Of a stretch of DNA of 64,000 nt, positions 20,001 to 30,179 are shown one piece after another. A program made the translations under genes and the position numbers. This DNA is from Pisaster brevispinus (lineage: Eukaryota > Echinodermata > Asteroidea > Forcipulatida > Asteriidae), in NCBI GenBank assembly GCA_023634235.1, contig JAMKCF010000004.1, positions 24,002,527 to 24,066,526 on the forward strand, read 5' to 3'. Position 1 is the stretch's first letter. Every line of letters begins with the position of its first letter. The notes below the pieces were generated by a model. The model was not told the origin of the DNA and searched no databases. It saw only the letters and a program-made list of their open reading frames with translations.

Positions 20001-22059
20001 GATAGTTACCAGCTATTTATCGTTCCTCTGAATCTCAGGATAATGCTTTACTGGCTAAAACCAAGGTCAGAGGAGGTCAAACTGTCATCAACCCCTGGTG
20101 TACAATCGGAGGAGTTGCTTCAAGTGTATGCTTAGCCAGTGACATCGTGTGGTGAGTTTTACTCCATCAAAACATCTGGGTCTAATCTGAACTAGATGTT
20201 TCTCCAATGCCTTTGGAATTGTATTATTGTTTTATGTATTTTGGTGTATAACAAAGCTAAATAAACTAAATTTACACTAACCATTTTTATACCCAATGCA
20301 AGATTTACATTCTACCAGGTAATCAGTTTTAGTTTAATGTAAAGACACAAAGAGTGTATCAAATGGAAACCTACTAAAAAACTGTTATTTACAAATTATT
20401 TGATAAAACCTTTGCCTGTGTTGTCAGCCCGGACAATGCTGTGGTAGGTGATGTCCTAGTCCTCACTAAGCCCCTCGGCACCCAAGTGGCCGTCAACGCC
20501 TACCAGTGGCTGTCCAGTCCTGAGCAATGGAAAAGGATCAGCGCGGTGGTTACCAAGGAAGATGTAGAGAGGGGCTACCAAGAGGCCAAGTATTACATGT
20601 CCAAACTCAACAGAGTGGGTAAGACCAATATTTTTTTATGGAGTCCATTTTCCCATGTTGCACTTGTATTATTACTAATAACTAGCTCTTGTATGGTGCA
20701 TTTTGCAATAACAAATCAATTATCAAACTTGCCTCACTTTTTGTTAGTTTTTCTGTAATATCTTTAGACATGTATTATGTCATACAATTGTCTATTTTTA
20801 TATTAATGAATGTTTATATTTGCTGTGCACTTTTGGAAAACAGTGTTTCACTGAAAAGGTTTCCCCTTGTTTCTTCAACAAGAAATAAGTAAAATTGAGT
20901 TTCTTTACCCAAGAGTGATATATACCCTTTCTCTCTTGCCCAGCTGCCAGCTTAATGTCTCAGTACGGAGCGCACGGCGCCACCGACGTGACAGGCTTCG
21001 GTATTCTCGGCCACGCCGAGAACCTTGCCAAGATCCAACAGAACGAGGTGAACTTTGCCATCCACAACCTCCCAATTATCGCCAAGATGCAGTACATCTC
21101 CAAGGGATGCAGTGGAATGTTTAAGCTCCTCCAGGGGTACTCTGCTGAAACCTCAGGTGAGCCCCGACAATTTCAAGGGTCTCGTTGACCACAGAAGGAG
21201 GGACACTGAGTAGTCGGTTGGGTTGGCGTTGTGGTATCTTTCCTCGCCTTCCACCTCTAGGACCCTGGTTCGAATCCAGCCAGGGCCCACTTTCATGGCT
21301 CTGCTAACCACTGGATTCTGCGTTTGTGATCGCTATTGATTGGTCAGACAGTAGGAGGGTTGACTATGTACTATGTTGATGCATTTACCACGTGATATTT
21401 TATTGCAGGCTGGCATTGTTTATCTATCATTCAAAACTGTTTTTGGATTATATTGAATGGACAGGTAGGAGGAGGGTTGACTGTGTACAGTATTGATGTG
21501 TTTACAGTATTCTATTACAGGTTGGAATAGTTTATCTGTCATTCAAAACCACATTTAAAAACCATATTTAATGGTTAGACAGTAGGAGGGCTGAATTGTG
21601 CATTTAAAGTCTTTGGTGTATTTTTTTCAAACCTGAATTTGTTTGGGTTGTAATATGTGACCTTTGTGCGAAATCCAAAGCTGTTCAATTAAAGAAATGT
21701 AGGCCTAATTATTTAATAGATGTTAAAATATAGAATTTAAACTGCCTCTAGCTTTTGGCCAATCACTGTAGTCTAGTGGTAAGACATCTGTTCTAGAATG
21801 GCAAAGGTCATGGGTTCGAATCCTATCTGAGTAATATGCCATTGGGATTCCTTCAAAGGGTCTAATTATGTTTTTTTCATTTGTGTTAACAGGTGGGCTT
21901 CTGATAGCATTCCCCAGAGAGCAGGCTGCAAGTTACTGCCGCGAGATGGAGAAACAAGGCAATACAGCATGGATCATAGGCATCGTGGAGAATGGTAACC
22001 GTACGGCACGCGTCATCGAAAAGCCCCGCGTTATCGAGGTGACCACCCATATGCCGTAG
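17033..22059 (+). CDS. SEPHS2: Selenophosphate synthetase 2, selenoprotein (Sec31 = UGA 17123-17125)
   Basis: Seven coding exons: 17033-17276, 17975-18078, 19366-19515, 20039-20151, 20428-20618, 20944-21156, 21893-22059; GT-AG throughout, total 393 codons plus stop. An in-frame TGA at 16997-16999 closes the frame upstream of ATG 17033. The second in-frame TGA falls at the catalytic Sec/Cys position in the family motif G-U-G-C-K-V-P-Q (residues 30-37), so it should be read as selenocysteine. The enzyme converts selenide and ATP to selenophosphate, the selenium donor for Sec-tRNA synthesis. AIRS-family segments seen: [60 protein letters not shown] and [22 protein letters not shown] strong stem-loop follows the UGA (17135-17171). 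Exon lengths 2-5 and 7 and all intron phases equal those of copy 1, so this is a tandem duplicate. I could not identify the SECIS by eye in the 3' flank. Without Sec recoding the frame would give only a 30-residue peptide. Confidence 0.95.
17123..17125 (+). other. SEPHS2: In-frame UGA, selenocysteine codon (Sec31)
   Basis: The TGA sits between GGG (Gly30) and GGT (Gly32) in frame with upstream TELKG and downstream [10 protein letters not shown], the exact place of Sec in metazoan SPS2. The downstream frame stays open and conserved through six more exons. Confidence 0.95.
17135..17171 (+). promoter_or_regulatory. Stem-loop 9 nt after the Sec UGA (Sec redefinition element candidate)
   Basis: GTTCCTC-AGAAG (17135-17146) pairs with CTTCT-G-GAGGAAC (17159-17171): twelve base pairs with one bulged G (17164) and a 12-base loop. 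The spacing after the stop codon (9 nt) is what is seen for recoding stem-loops such as the SRE of SELENON and those described in SPS genes. It lies wholly in coding sequence. Confidence 0.8.
17277..17974 (+). other. Intron 1 of SPS copy 2; no other feature seen
   Basis: Donor GTAAGT, acceptor TTATTCAG. Contains a short CA-rich patch (17330-17370). No gene or repeat family recognised. Confidence 0.6.
18079..19365 (+). other. Intron 2 of SPS copy 2, with an inverted-repeat insert
   Basis: Donor GTATGA, acceptor CACTTCTAG. The main recognisable structure is the inverted repeat at 18891-19050, listed separately. The rest is unassigned. Confidence 0.6.
18891..19050. mobile_element. 160-bp element with CCGGATCTCAGACA ends
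   Basis: CCGGATCTCAGACA (18891-18904) and its exact reverse complement TGTCTGAGATCCGG (19037-19050) bracket 132 bases. MITE-like; single copy in this window. Confidence 0.5.
19787..19915 (+). repeat. GGGCAAGGCCATTT dispersed repeat (copy 2)
   Basis: In intron 3 of SPS copy 2. Shares GAGGGCAAGGCCATTT, GGGCACTTCCATTGGAAAAT and GGGGCACCAAGG with the copy at 13703. Confidence 0.75.
21235..21330 (+). mobile_element. tRNA-like SINE fragment followed by TTTCATGGCTCTGCT repeat
   Basis: Contains CCCTGGTTCGAATCCAGCC (B-box-like), then CACTTTCATGGCTCTGCTAACC, the start of the foldback family seen at 12416 and 60400. In intron 6 of SPS copy 2, followed to 21720 by AT-rich sequence with two loose repeats of the phrase CAGTAGGAGGGTTGACT. 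Confidence 0.5.
21743..21850 (+). mobile_element. tRNA-derived SINE, TCTAGTGGTAAGACATCTG family (copy 1)
   Basis: GTCTAGTGGTAAGACATCTG (A box) and CATGGGTTCGAATCCTATC (B box), ending near the exon 7 acceptor of SPS copy 2. Relatives: 33845-33975 (+), 48009-48215 (+), 54841-55020 (-). Confidence 0.7.
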
Positions 22060-23727
22060 TCTGCCCACGTCTGACAATCAACAAGGTCCCACTGTAACTT
22101 TATCATCGATCGTTAATTGATGCAACTCAACGGATCTGTAACGCATCATGTGATTAAAACAAAAAAACTGTTCACAGATGTTGTAAGGTACCATGTATAC
22201 TTGCTGCTTTTCAAATTTAATGGAATATGAACAAAAGCATGGTGACTCCTGTGGGACTGAACTCCCAAGCTTCTTCAACGCTGAGCCCTTCAAACATCAA
22301 ACTTGTGATGAGCTGAACAGCAAGGCTTGGAGACGTCCGGGGGGTAAAAAATTTGCCATGGTATTTGCATGGTTCGGAAGACTCACTGTTCATTTACTGC
22401 AGACCCAAAATGTATTCAATGGATGGAGTGTGTGGACATGGTGTACGTAAAAATACAAAGTTCTTGTGAATACCGCATTGCGAAGGTTTATAACGATGGG
22501 CTACTTCAGTTTCCAATGGCGCCGCATTGTTTTGGTTCCCATAGCATCCACCGCAGTTGTTATCCGAAATAACTCTGAAACAAAGCGTGCGTGTTTCGTC
22601 TAAGAGAAATCGAGGGAGGTGGAATGCATGAACTTGTCCCCACACTGTCTTTGAGTTCCCAAGGACTTGGGTCACAAGCACCCTTGTTTGCAGTCCGAAC
22701 AATGGATTTATGTCGTACCGCCTCTGCCCAGTAGGTGTGAGGATTTATGATATTAGGAACACATTCTTGTTTGGGCAGTGGATGTGGTCATCACAACACC
22801 TAGATAAGTTACTACCAAGCCTGATGCTCAGATGCAACAGAGCCAATCATCTCCATGCCCCCTGGTCATTGCCTCGCTGCCCTTTTGAATTGTTCCAGTA
22901 CAAGGTCACAATTCCCTCATCAAGGTGGTAGGAAAATCTGCCTGGCTCTTACAAGAACAAAGTATCGGGCCTGGGCACTACAAATATGAAGGGAACAATG
23001 AGGCACAAGTATTTTCATTAACTCGCAAATTGTCGGCTCAGTGCTTTACGTTCATTAATTGCAATTTCATATACCTAATAATCAAAAGGTCGTTAAGTGA
23101 AAAATGCGTTTAAGTTTCCAAAAAAATTAAAATAATCCACAATAAATGTTGTTCTTAGAAACTGAATGTTTCTGTTTGACAAATAATTACTTTGGAGACC
23201 ACTCTTGATCAATAAAAAGTTTTTACCAGGAGCTCCAAAATACACAAACCCATTTTAAGAAATCAACAACATGCGCTAATGACCTTCTAGTCTTGAGCTG
23301 ACAAATTGCTACATGTAAGTTCGAACCGCCCGTTAAATCTTCCAACAAGGGAGTTTGAATGACAAAGTCACAACTATCCCAAGTTAATTATACTACAGTC
23401 AGTTGGACCAGTTAATCCTACTCAAATGTGAATGTTTGACCACCTTGTTTTCAGCAGTGCTATGCAATGTTTATGTGTTGGTCCTTTCATATGCAAGAGA
23501 AAACAGTTTCTTTCCGATAGGATTTCAATAATAGAATATTGAATGACAGGATATGGATTGTAAACGTTTTACCTACAGCATCATAACTGAGTATTAATCA
23601 CCATTTTAAGTATTCCAAGGTTCATACTGGTATTGACCCCTTTCACTTGATGCCTCGATCACCAAAGACACATCTTGGTTGAGCCATTCCTGGTGTCATA
23701 TTCCCTGTGTTACTGTGCAGTATGCAT
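22060..23727 (+). other. 3' flank of SPS copy 2, expected to hold the SECIS
   Basis: A metazoan Sec-containing mRNA needs a SECIS (AUGA, apical AA, 3' GA) in its 3' UTR. I examined RTGA-type starts from 22060 to about 23600 and found no segment with the required helix, AA loop and GA partner, although several simple hairpins exist (for example 22628-22680, 22890-22915). The region has no open frame with family similarity. Confidence 0.5.
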
Positions 23728-24184
23728 TTCAAGGTAGGGTCATAAATTGGTTTTTGTCAATGTAATGCTGATTTATAGGCATAAAGTTATAAAACAAAGA
23801 TACAATGAAAGTCACTTGTGAAAGTTTCAGCTGTATACGGTGTCTACTTGCTGAGAAAACTGTAAAAAAAACTGTCGCAGTATTTTCACACAAACATCGA
23901 ATCCATCCACGTTTAGCGAGGTGACAGCGGGTACCAACCGCATCTCTGGCTGCAGCAATCTCGAACGGACACCAACCCTCAGAAATCTGAGTAACGATTC
24001 ATGCAAGAATCGTTTCTCAGATACAAATGTTTTTGGGGTGAAATATTACCTAAACCAAGTTACTTCAAAGGGAATCCTTTCTCAAAATAGTTTATACTAT
24101 CAACAGCTGCAAAGCTTCTCAGAAAGTAAGTTTTGATGGTCATTAATTTTTGGAGCGCTTGCCAATCTATGACCGTACCTTTGA
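23728..24184. mobile_element. TTAA-type MITE, GGTAGGGTCATAAATTGG family (copy 3)
   Basis: Left AAGGTAGGGTCATAAATTGG, right CCAATCTATGACCGTACCTT. The outer tetramers (TTCA and TTGA) each differ by one base from TTAA. The interior right half resembles copy 1 (CAGCTGCAAAG). Confidence 0.8.
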
Positions 24185-25394
24185 GGCCATCTTTACATGT
24201 AATTTGACTTCCAAAATGGCAAACCATGGGCAGACAGTAACTGTTATGTAACGTCAGTGGGAGGGGCCATTACCTTTATTCATACCCACATCTCGGGGAA
24301 AGGTGTAGTATGATGATCTTTGCATACTCACGTTTCCTCCTAGTCTCTCAACATGCATTTTTTTAATAAGTGAATTGATAAATCGATCATGTGGTTTCAA
24401 TTTTCTCAAAGCAATGGTTTTTATTAAAAAAAAAAACAATTATAAGAATGACAATGTGTATAAATAAGATGTAAACAAATTTAAAGAGTAAAGTAAAAAC
24501 TATTTTTTTGAATCTTTTAACAAGTAGAACAAAACAAAGGCATCAGATTTGGAAAGCCCTCCTTCTTTGCAAACCTTAATCCCGCCCCCGTAAACAAAAT
24601 GCAAAAAGAAAGGTGGTTGATAAAAAAGATATTGGTGATAGTGTCAGGTCCATCATGTTAGTACCGGTCTGGATCCAGCCTATAATCTTTCTGGTGCCCA
24701 CCATCATAACAAATTAAGCTACTTTCAAATTGTTTCAAATTCATTTATTTTAAACACCTTTATTATGGAAGTATTGCTTAATGTCTGTGCATGGTTTTTT
24801 TTCAGATCGCCCTTTTACCACCACCCCAAAATGATGTACTTTTGTTTGTTATAAAAAACTATATGCATTTCAGAGCTGCTTATTTTAAAACTGTCTGCTC
24901 GTTCCTTGTAACTTTTGGTGGACAAAACAGCTTCAAAAAAATAAATAAATAAAATAAAATCAACAAATCAATACAATTCTTAAACTTATGTTTGAGGCAG
25001 CCTGGTTGATATTTCTCCCAATCCAACTGATTCCTGAGGCAATTTTCCCCTTGAAGAATTGAGCAGCTTCTGGGTGAAATTGCCCTCCAAGGAACCCAGT
25101 TGGGTGTTGATTGGAACCCAGTGTATCCTTGCCTCTCTGGGTGCTCTCCATGAAGCCAGTTCAGGAACCCAGAGCCCATTGCTCTGGTCTGAGTTGGTGG
25201 ATAGACTTACACAAGTCGAACACTCCTAGATTAGGATACCAAGGTTCCGATTGGGATTAATACGTACAGCAGGACTGCCTTAATTTATTGTTCATTTTTG
25301 TATTGTATGACTACAGTGAAGCTGCATATTAAATTACAAATAAAAAAATAAAAAATGTGTATGTTTGGATTGTCATTTTGTTTATTGGCTCTGT
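24185..25394. other. Intergenic sequence, no gene seen
   Basis: AT-rich; short A-runs and ATAAATAAA (24940-24955). No recognisable repeat family or coding similarity. Confidence 0.4.
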
Positions 25395-25865
25395 TGACAT
25401 TTAAAATTGTAGAGTTATGCCCAACCACTTACGTAATAATAACAATAATTAGTTTTTATGTAGCACTTTATCTACAGGCGTGTCAAAGCGCTTATCATTG
25501 TTTATTTCGAGACAGGTTTTTGAAGTTGTTGAATTATGAGACTCATTTATGTAACACCATGTAAGTGTTTACAAGGTGCTGCGTTGCACTCAGCAGCCAC
25601 TTCGAGAAACACCGGGCAAATCCCTTCTCTTAGCGATAAGCATATCTGGGTTCTCTTACGTGTATTATACAACACAAAGAACCAACACAAGTGTCATGAC
25701 CGGGACTTGAACCCACACTCTGCTGGTCAGAAGCACCAGACCTTAAGTCAGTGCGCAGTGTCTTGCTTATAAGGACACAAGTCTCAAGACCGGGACTCGA
25801 ACCCACACTCTGCTGATCAGAAACACCAGAGCGCTTGACCGCTCAGCCAAGACCTGCCACTTAGA
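25395..25865 (-). mobile_element. tRNA-Leu-like SINE, copy 2
   Basis: On the minus strand the head reads GGCCGAG-like to GTGGGTTCGAGTCCCGG; the body carries the shared phrases CTTCTCTTAGCGATAAG and ACAAGGTGCTG. The B-box part occurs twice (around 25700 and 25800), so the head is partly duplicated or two insertions abut. Confidence 0.7.
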
Positions 25866-27284
25866 CAACTCTACCTCGTCATCACATAGCACTTAGGCTT
25901 TACGTGAGCACTCAATCCCACTTAAGATGGGCATGCCCAAGCACACCTTCGTGCATTTTTGTGACAAGTGCCTTTTGTCAGCGTTTACAGTTTTTCTACA
26001 GTGTCACAACTATGTCTTCAGAGCCCACTCTACTGGGTGGCCACTCGGACGAGGACTTCGACACGAGCCAAATGGACCTGGGACCTTCGGGCTCAATTGC
26101 GGGTGGCAATCCACCAGCAGAGAAGCAGGGGTGTAATTTCTACTGATTTGCTAAAAAAACTCACTGAACATTTATTTTTTTTGGAAGAAGTAAAGCAGTC
26201 ACTAAGGGAGACAGGAATAGTCCACAACATGTCCAAAGCTGTAGTTTTGTATTTCTGATGATGCACAGAGTCTGTAAACCACCTGATTTGTAACATCTGG
26301 GAGGTTGTGGATCTACAATAAGGGAGATCCCAGGCACGCAAGCCAGTTTCCAGGAATTTTTACATTCGTCAAATCTCATTCCTGGAGAAAGCTTCCGAGA
26401 AAAGAGGATAATCCCTGCCAAAAACGGGTGCCATCGAAGACGAAATCTCTTCTTTTAAGACACAGATGGCATTGATGGCTGAGACGATTTAGATGCTGCA
26501 GTCCACGGTATGGGTAAAGACCTCAATGGAGGACAGAGTGAGCGAGTGACAAAAAGTGGACCAAACAGTTTTGTCTAGTCACAAATCAATCTTAATCAAC
26601 TGGGCTGTTTATGAGCTCCTGAAACAGTTGAATGGTGAAGGTTCAGCAGAAGTGCTGAATGCGATCGAGCCGAGGATTCCAATGAGAAAATGGAAGGAAG
26701 TTTGGTCCGTCAGTACTCATGGAATCAGAAATAAATGTAAACTTGAACGAAATCACTTAAACTAATTTGGCTAAGTGTTGTTTTTAACATTATGAAACCA
26801 TTTCTATTGAGTGTAACTCAATTATTCGTAATCATTACACAGTCATTTACTTTTCTATAAAAAAAGAACGATAATGTTAATTTCGTTCAAGTTGATCTTT
26901 AAACTGCAATGACATAACAGTTCATTTCATTTCATTTCGTTTCGATTGATTAGAAAATTACACACTGTTGCGCCCACTTTGTACCAAATAGGTCCCTGTT
27001 ATGTTCTGAAGAACAGCAAAACTTTCAAAACACATAATAAGGTGACTTTGCTGTCTTTCTTTTTATTTGACTCACCAAAGTCAAGGTAAACGACGTTATT
27101 AATTGGGATTGGAAGTAAATAATGACATAAAATTGTAAATTATACATAAAGTAAAACATTAACAGGCTGAGCAAAAAGGGACATTTGAAATCAATTTAAA
27201 GAGCATGTAAGTTTATATTTACATAAACAAGGCAAAATGACAACTAATTGACATTCTGATTGATTGTATAGTGTCCTGTCTTAC
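25866..27284. other. Intergenic; possible decayed element at 25990-26600
   Basis: The segment 26010-26560 is richer in coding-like composition and yields several short overlapping frames broken by stops, none with a similarity I recognise. It could be a degraded transposon or processed pseudogene. The remainder is AT-rich. Confidence 0.3.
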
Positions 27285-27690
27285 TATGAACATTTTGCAC
27301 ACAATGACTGCAAATCTGTCAAAAATGTTACTTCTATATCTTGCCTGCATTGGGTCCTGAAAAATGTAGCTCGGGTCAGTGTCCGATGTGGACAATATGA
27401 CCAGATTTCTCCTGTTCTAAGATAGCTACATGTACATTGGCTTCCGATAGCACAAAGAATCTGCTTCAAGATTTGCCTTGGCTTAAAGATCCTACATGGT
27501 CGTGAGCTTATCTTCCTCAAGCAAACAGGTCGAGTCCTCAGATCTTCAGGTTCACGTTTGTTTGTAGAACCAAGAACCAGAACTGTTCGCTATGGCCGAT
27601 GGTCAGTGCGTCTTTGTCAAGGCCACACCTGCCATTTGAATAAACTCCCTGCCCCATGCTGTCAAACCACATCTTTAGGGAGCTGAAATC
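27285..27690 (+). pseudogene. LINE ORF2 3'-terminal remnant
   Basis: Broken frames read DQISPVLR, then LHVHWLPIAQRICFKICLG, LKILHGRELI and PRTRTVRYGRWSVRL, then a Lys/Leu-rich tail. This pattern (HWLPI..RI.FKI) is typical of the C-terminus of CR1/L2-type non-LTR retrotransposon reverse transcriptases. Stops and shifts mark it as dead. Confidence 0.7.
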
Positions 27691-27711
27691 TTATATGCTT
27701 CTTCAGTTATT

Positions 27712-28030
27712 ACATGGCGGATTGGTTAAGAGCACCGGACCAGTCAAGCTCTGGTGTTTCTGATCAGCAGAGTGTGGGTTTGAGTCCCGGTCATGACACT
27801 TGTGTCCTTGAGCAAGGTGCTATACCATACTTGCTTTGTCCTTCAGATGGGACATTAAGCTGTAGGTCCTGTGTACTTGGGATTGGTAGTGCACGTAAAA
27901 GAACCCAGAACACTTATCGTGGAAGAGTAGGGGTTAACCCCAGTGTTTCTGGTTCACGTAGCAAGCACCCTTGTTTACAGGTTTCCTGAAGCTTGCAAGC
28001 TACAGTGATTAAGTTCACTGATGAGGCATC
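27712..28030 (+). mobile_element. tRNA-Leu-like SINE, copy 3
   Basis: GGTTAAGAGCACCGGACCAG, CAAGCTCTGGTGTTTCTGAT, GTGGGTTTGAGTCCCGGTC and ATGACACTTGTGTCCTTGAG in order, with the common body ending in GGTTTCCTG-type sequence. Confidence 0.8.
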
Positions 28031-28859
28031 CTAGGTTTCATTACCAGAAATACATAATAATATTAACACTTGAGCATGATCTTTTTTCACACTGCTTTTT
28101 TGCGTAGGCTCCTTCGGGTTTCTGAATATGTGTCCCATATAAGTCGTTATTACTATTTTTATTATAACTGTTATTATTATTATTACCATACTCTTTAGAA
28201 ACTTTAATTTTGAATTGAATGTTTTATCTAAAATATGGTAATTGCATTACAGACAAGGCCAGGATAACTACAAGGTATCATACAGGATTGGTAGAGCTGA
28301 CAAAATAGTCACAGACAGTGGTCATGTTTTCAACCATATACATGAAATAACAAACCTGTGAAAATTTGGGCTTAATCCGTTGTGTGAGTCAGGAGAAAAT
28401 AGTGAAAAACCACGCACACTTTTCAGCATTGTCCTTAATTTAGTTGTCAGAACCGAAATCAGCTGTTGTGTTTCTTAGGTTTACAGATACAGTTTTCTTG
28501 AATGTGACTTCATTTTAGAGGGAAATATTTCACAGAAAAAAAAAGCCCTATTCTAGTTGGAAGTTCGTAATAAGTAAGCTTTGAGACAAAAATAAACAAC
28601 TATTTTTTTGTTCTTACCAATCCTGTATAATACATTTAAAGCTCATTTCCCTGAAACACAGGAAACGTTTCTCAAATGGACTCACGATTTTGTACACGCA
28701 AAATGTTTATACAAATATTATTAGTCATGTTAAAAAAAAACACCTTTTACTAACAATACACTAAATGGACGAGATTCATTCTGAATAAATGTTTCCATAG
28801 ACTGTGCAAGTCTTGCACATATTCGAACATTGGGGCCCATAAAGGGCACGAGTTTGTTT

Positions 28860-29200
28860 GTGGTGTGTCATGGCCGAGCGGTTTAGTTCATCGGACCCAA
28901 GCTCTGGTGTTGTCAGCAGCAGAGTGTGGGTTCGAATCCCGGTAATGACACTTGTGTCCTTGAGCAAGGCACTTAACCATAATTGTTTCAGAAAAAGTTG
29001 GGAAAGCAGAGTTCACTCTGCTCTGCCAACCAGGCTCCTAGTGTATGATACCCTTGCCTACAACCTTATGGACTGTGAAGGGGGTAACCCTGTTTCAGCC
29101 CCAGGAGTTCCCACTGCCCCACTGCCCATTAAGTGTAGCCCTCACCTTGAAGTGACCGTCCGGCCTTGTGAGTCAGGCGATATCTAATAAAAGCTTTTTT
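28860..29200 (+). mobile_element. tRNA-Leu-like SINE, copy 4
   Basis: Best-preserved head: GTGTCATGGCCGAGCGG, CTCTGGTGTTGTCAGCAG, GTGGGTTCGAATCCCGG, with seven-pair acceptor arms GTGTCAT/ATGACAC. The body is a different, shorter type than copies 5 and 7. Confidence 0.8.
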
Positions 29201-29313
29201 TAAAACTTCAAGCATTAAAGCAATATATACGTGGGACCAGATTTCTTCCAAAAATGTTCGAATATATCCGAGACAAAAACACATTAATTTTACTCTACGA
29301 AGATAAGTAATTT

Positions 29314-30179
29314 AATAGACTGTGCAAGTCTCGCATATATTGAAAATGCGTAAATTCGAAAGAAGACCATGTTTTTCTATGAAATCAAATCTTCTTTTTA
29401 AATTCTATTTATACAAAATTCTTCAGAATAAAAATACCCATAGCAAGTAAATATATAATTTCAATAATACACATAATTTTGTTAAAATTAACATTTCAGA
29501 AACAAAAATTCAAACTTGGGGCAAAGATGCTTATTTTTTTAGAAACCCCATTTGCCGATCACACCCGAATTTGGGCGACCGTTACATAGGTTTAATAATA
29601 ACATGAATGCCAGTTGGGCAAAATTCTTAATTGTCTACTAGTAACAGGAAACGGAGGTCTAGTTTTATTCTCAGATTGTCTTTGTTGATTTGTTTAATTT
29701 ATTATACTTTCATATAATTCATGCGGCTAAATTTTACTTTCCCAACAATATGATATCCATCACATTTTTATAGCCATTACATTACTACATGTGTACATTA
29801 ATTGAAGAAACAGAATCTCACACACATAAAACATTACGGGAAAGCTCCATTAAAGAAAGAGGCTAGAATAAAACATCCTTTTCATCTGACAACTAACACC
29901 TGTTACTCCATGTAATTCCTTTTCCAAACAGTGGACTTAACTGAATCATGCATAAACCAGTAGGGCTGCTGATTGCCCCCGGCAGATTAACCGATCATCC
30001 ATTAAGTTTAATGACTGAAGTAATTCAACGTAAACACACCCACTGGTGAAAAGGTTGTATAGTTTCCGAGTTTTTGTGGCAAAAGTCGGAAAATCTTTAA
30101 TGGAGCTTTCCCGTAAAGAACTAAATATGGTTGGGACAAACCTGGTTCTGGAAGTTGCCCGAGACTTGCACAGTCTATT
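29314..30179. mobile_element. 866-bp element with perfect 20-bp inverted ends
   Basis: AATAGACTGTGCAAGTCTCG (29314-29333) and its exact reverse complement at 30160-30179. Inside, a second perfect 23-bp inverted pair occupies 29834-29856 and 30094-30116 (core GGGAAAGCTCCATTAAAG). A solo decayed end lies at 28796-28815. No long open frame; non-autonomous. Confidence 0.7.

Noticed and set aside
22465..22500. SECIS candidate starting GTGAATACC
   Set aside because: The helix is only about five pairs with a mismatch, too short for a SECIS core.
22628..22690. SECIS candidate starting ATGAACTTGT
   Set aside because: A helix with CACAAG can form, but there is no apical AA in place and no 3' GA partner after the helix.
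26010..26560. Possible unknown gene
   Set aside because: Frames are short, overlapping and broken, with no splice pattern or family motif; kept only as an unassigned stretch.
28865..28950. Functional tRNA-Leu gene
   Set aside because: The head is shared by about ten copies that continue into a common non-tRNA body; it is a SINE family.
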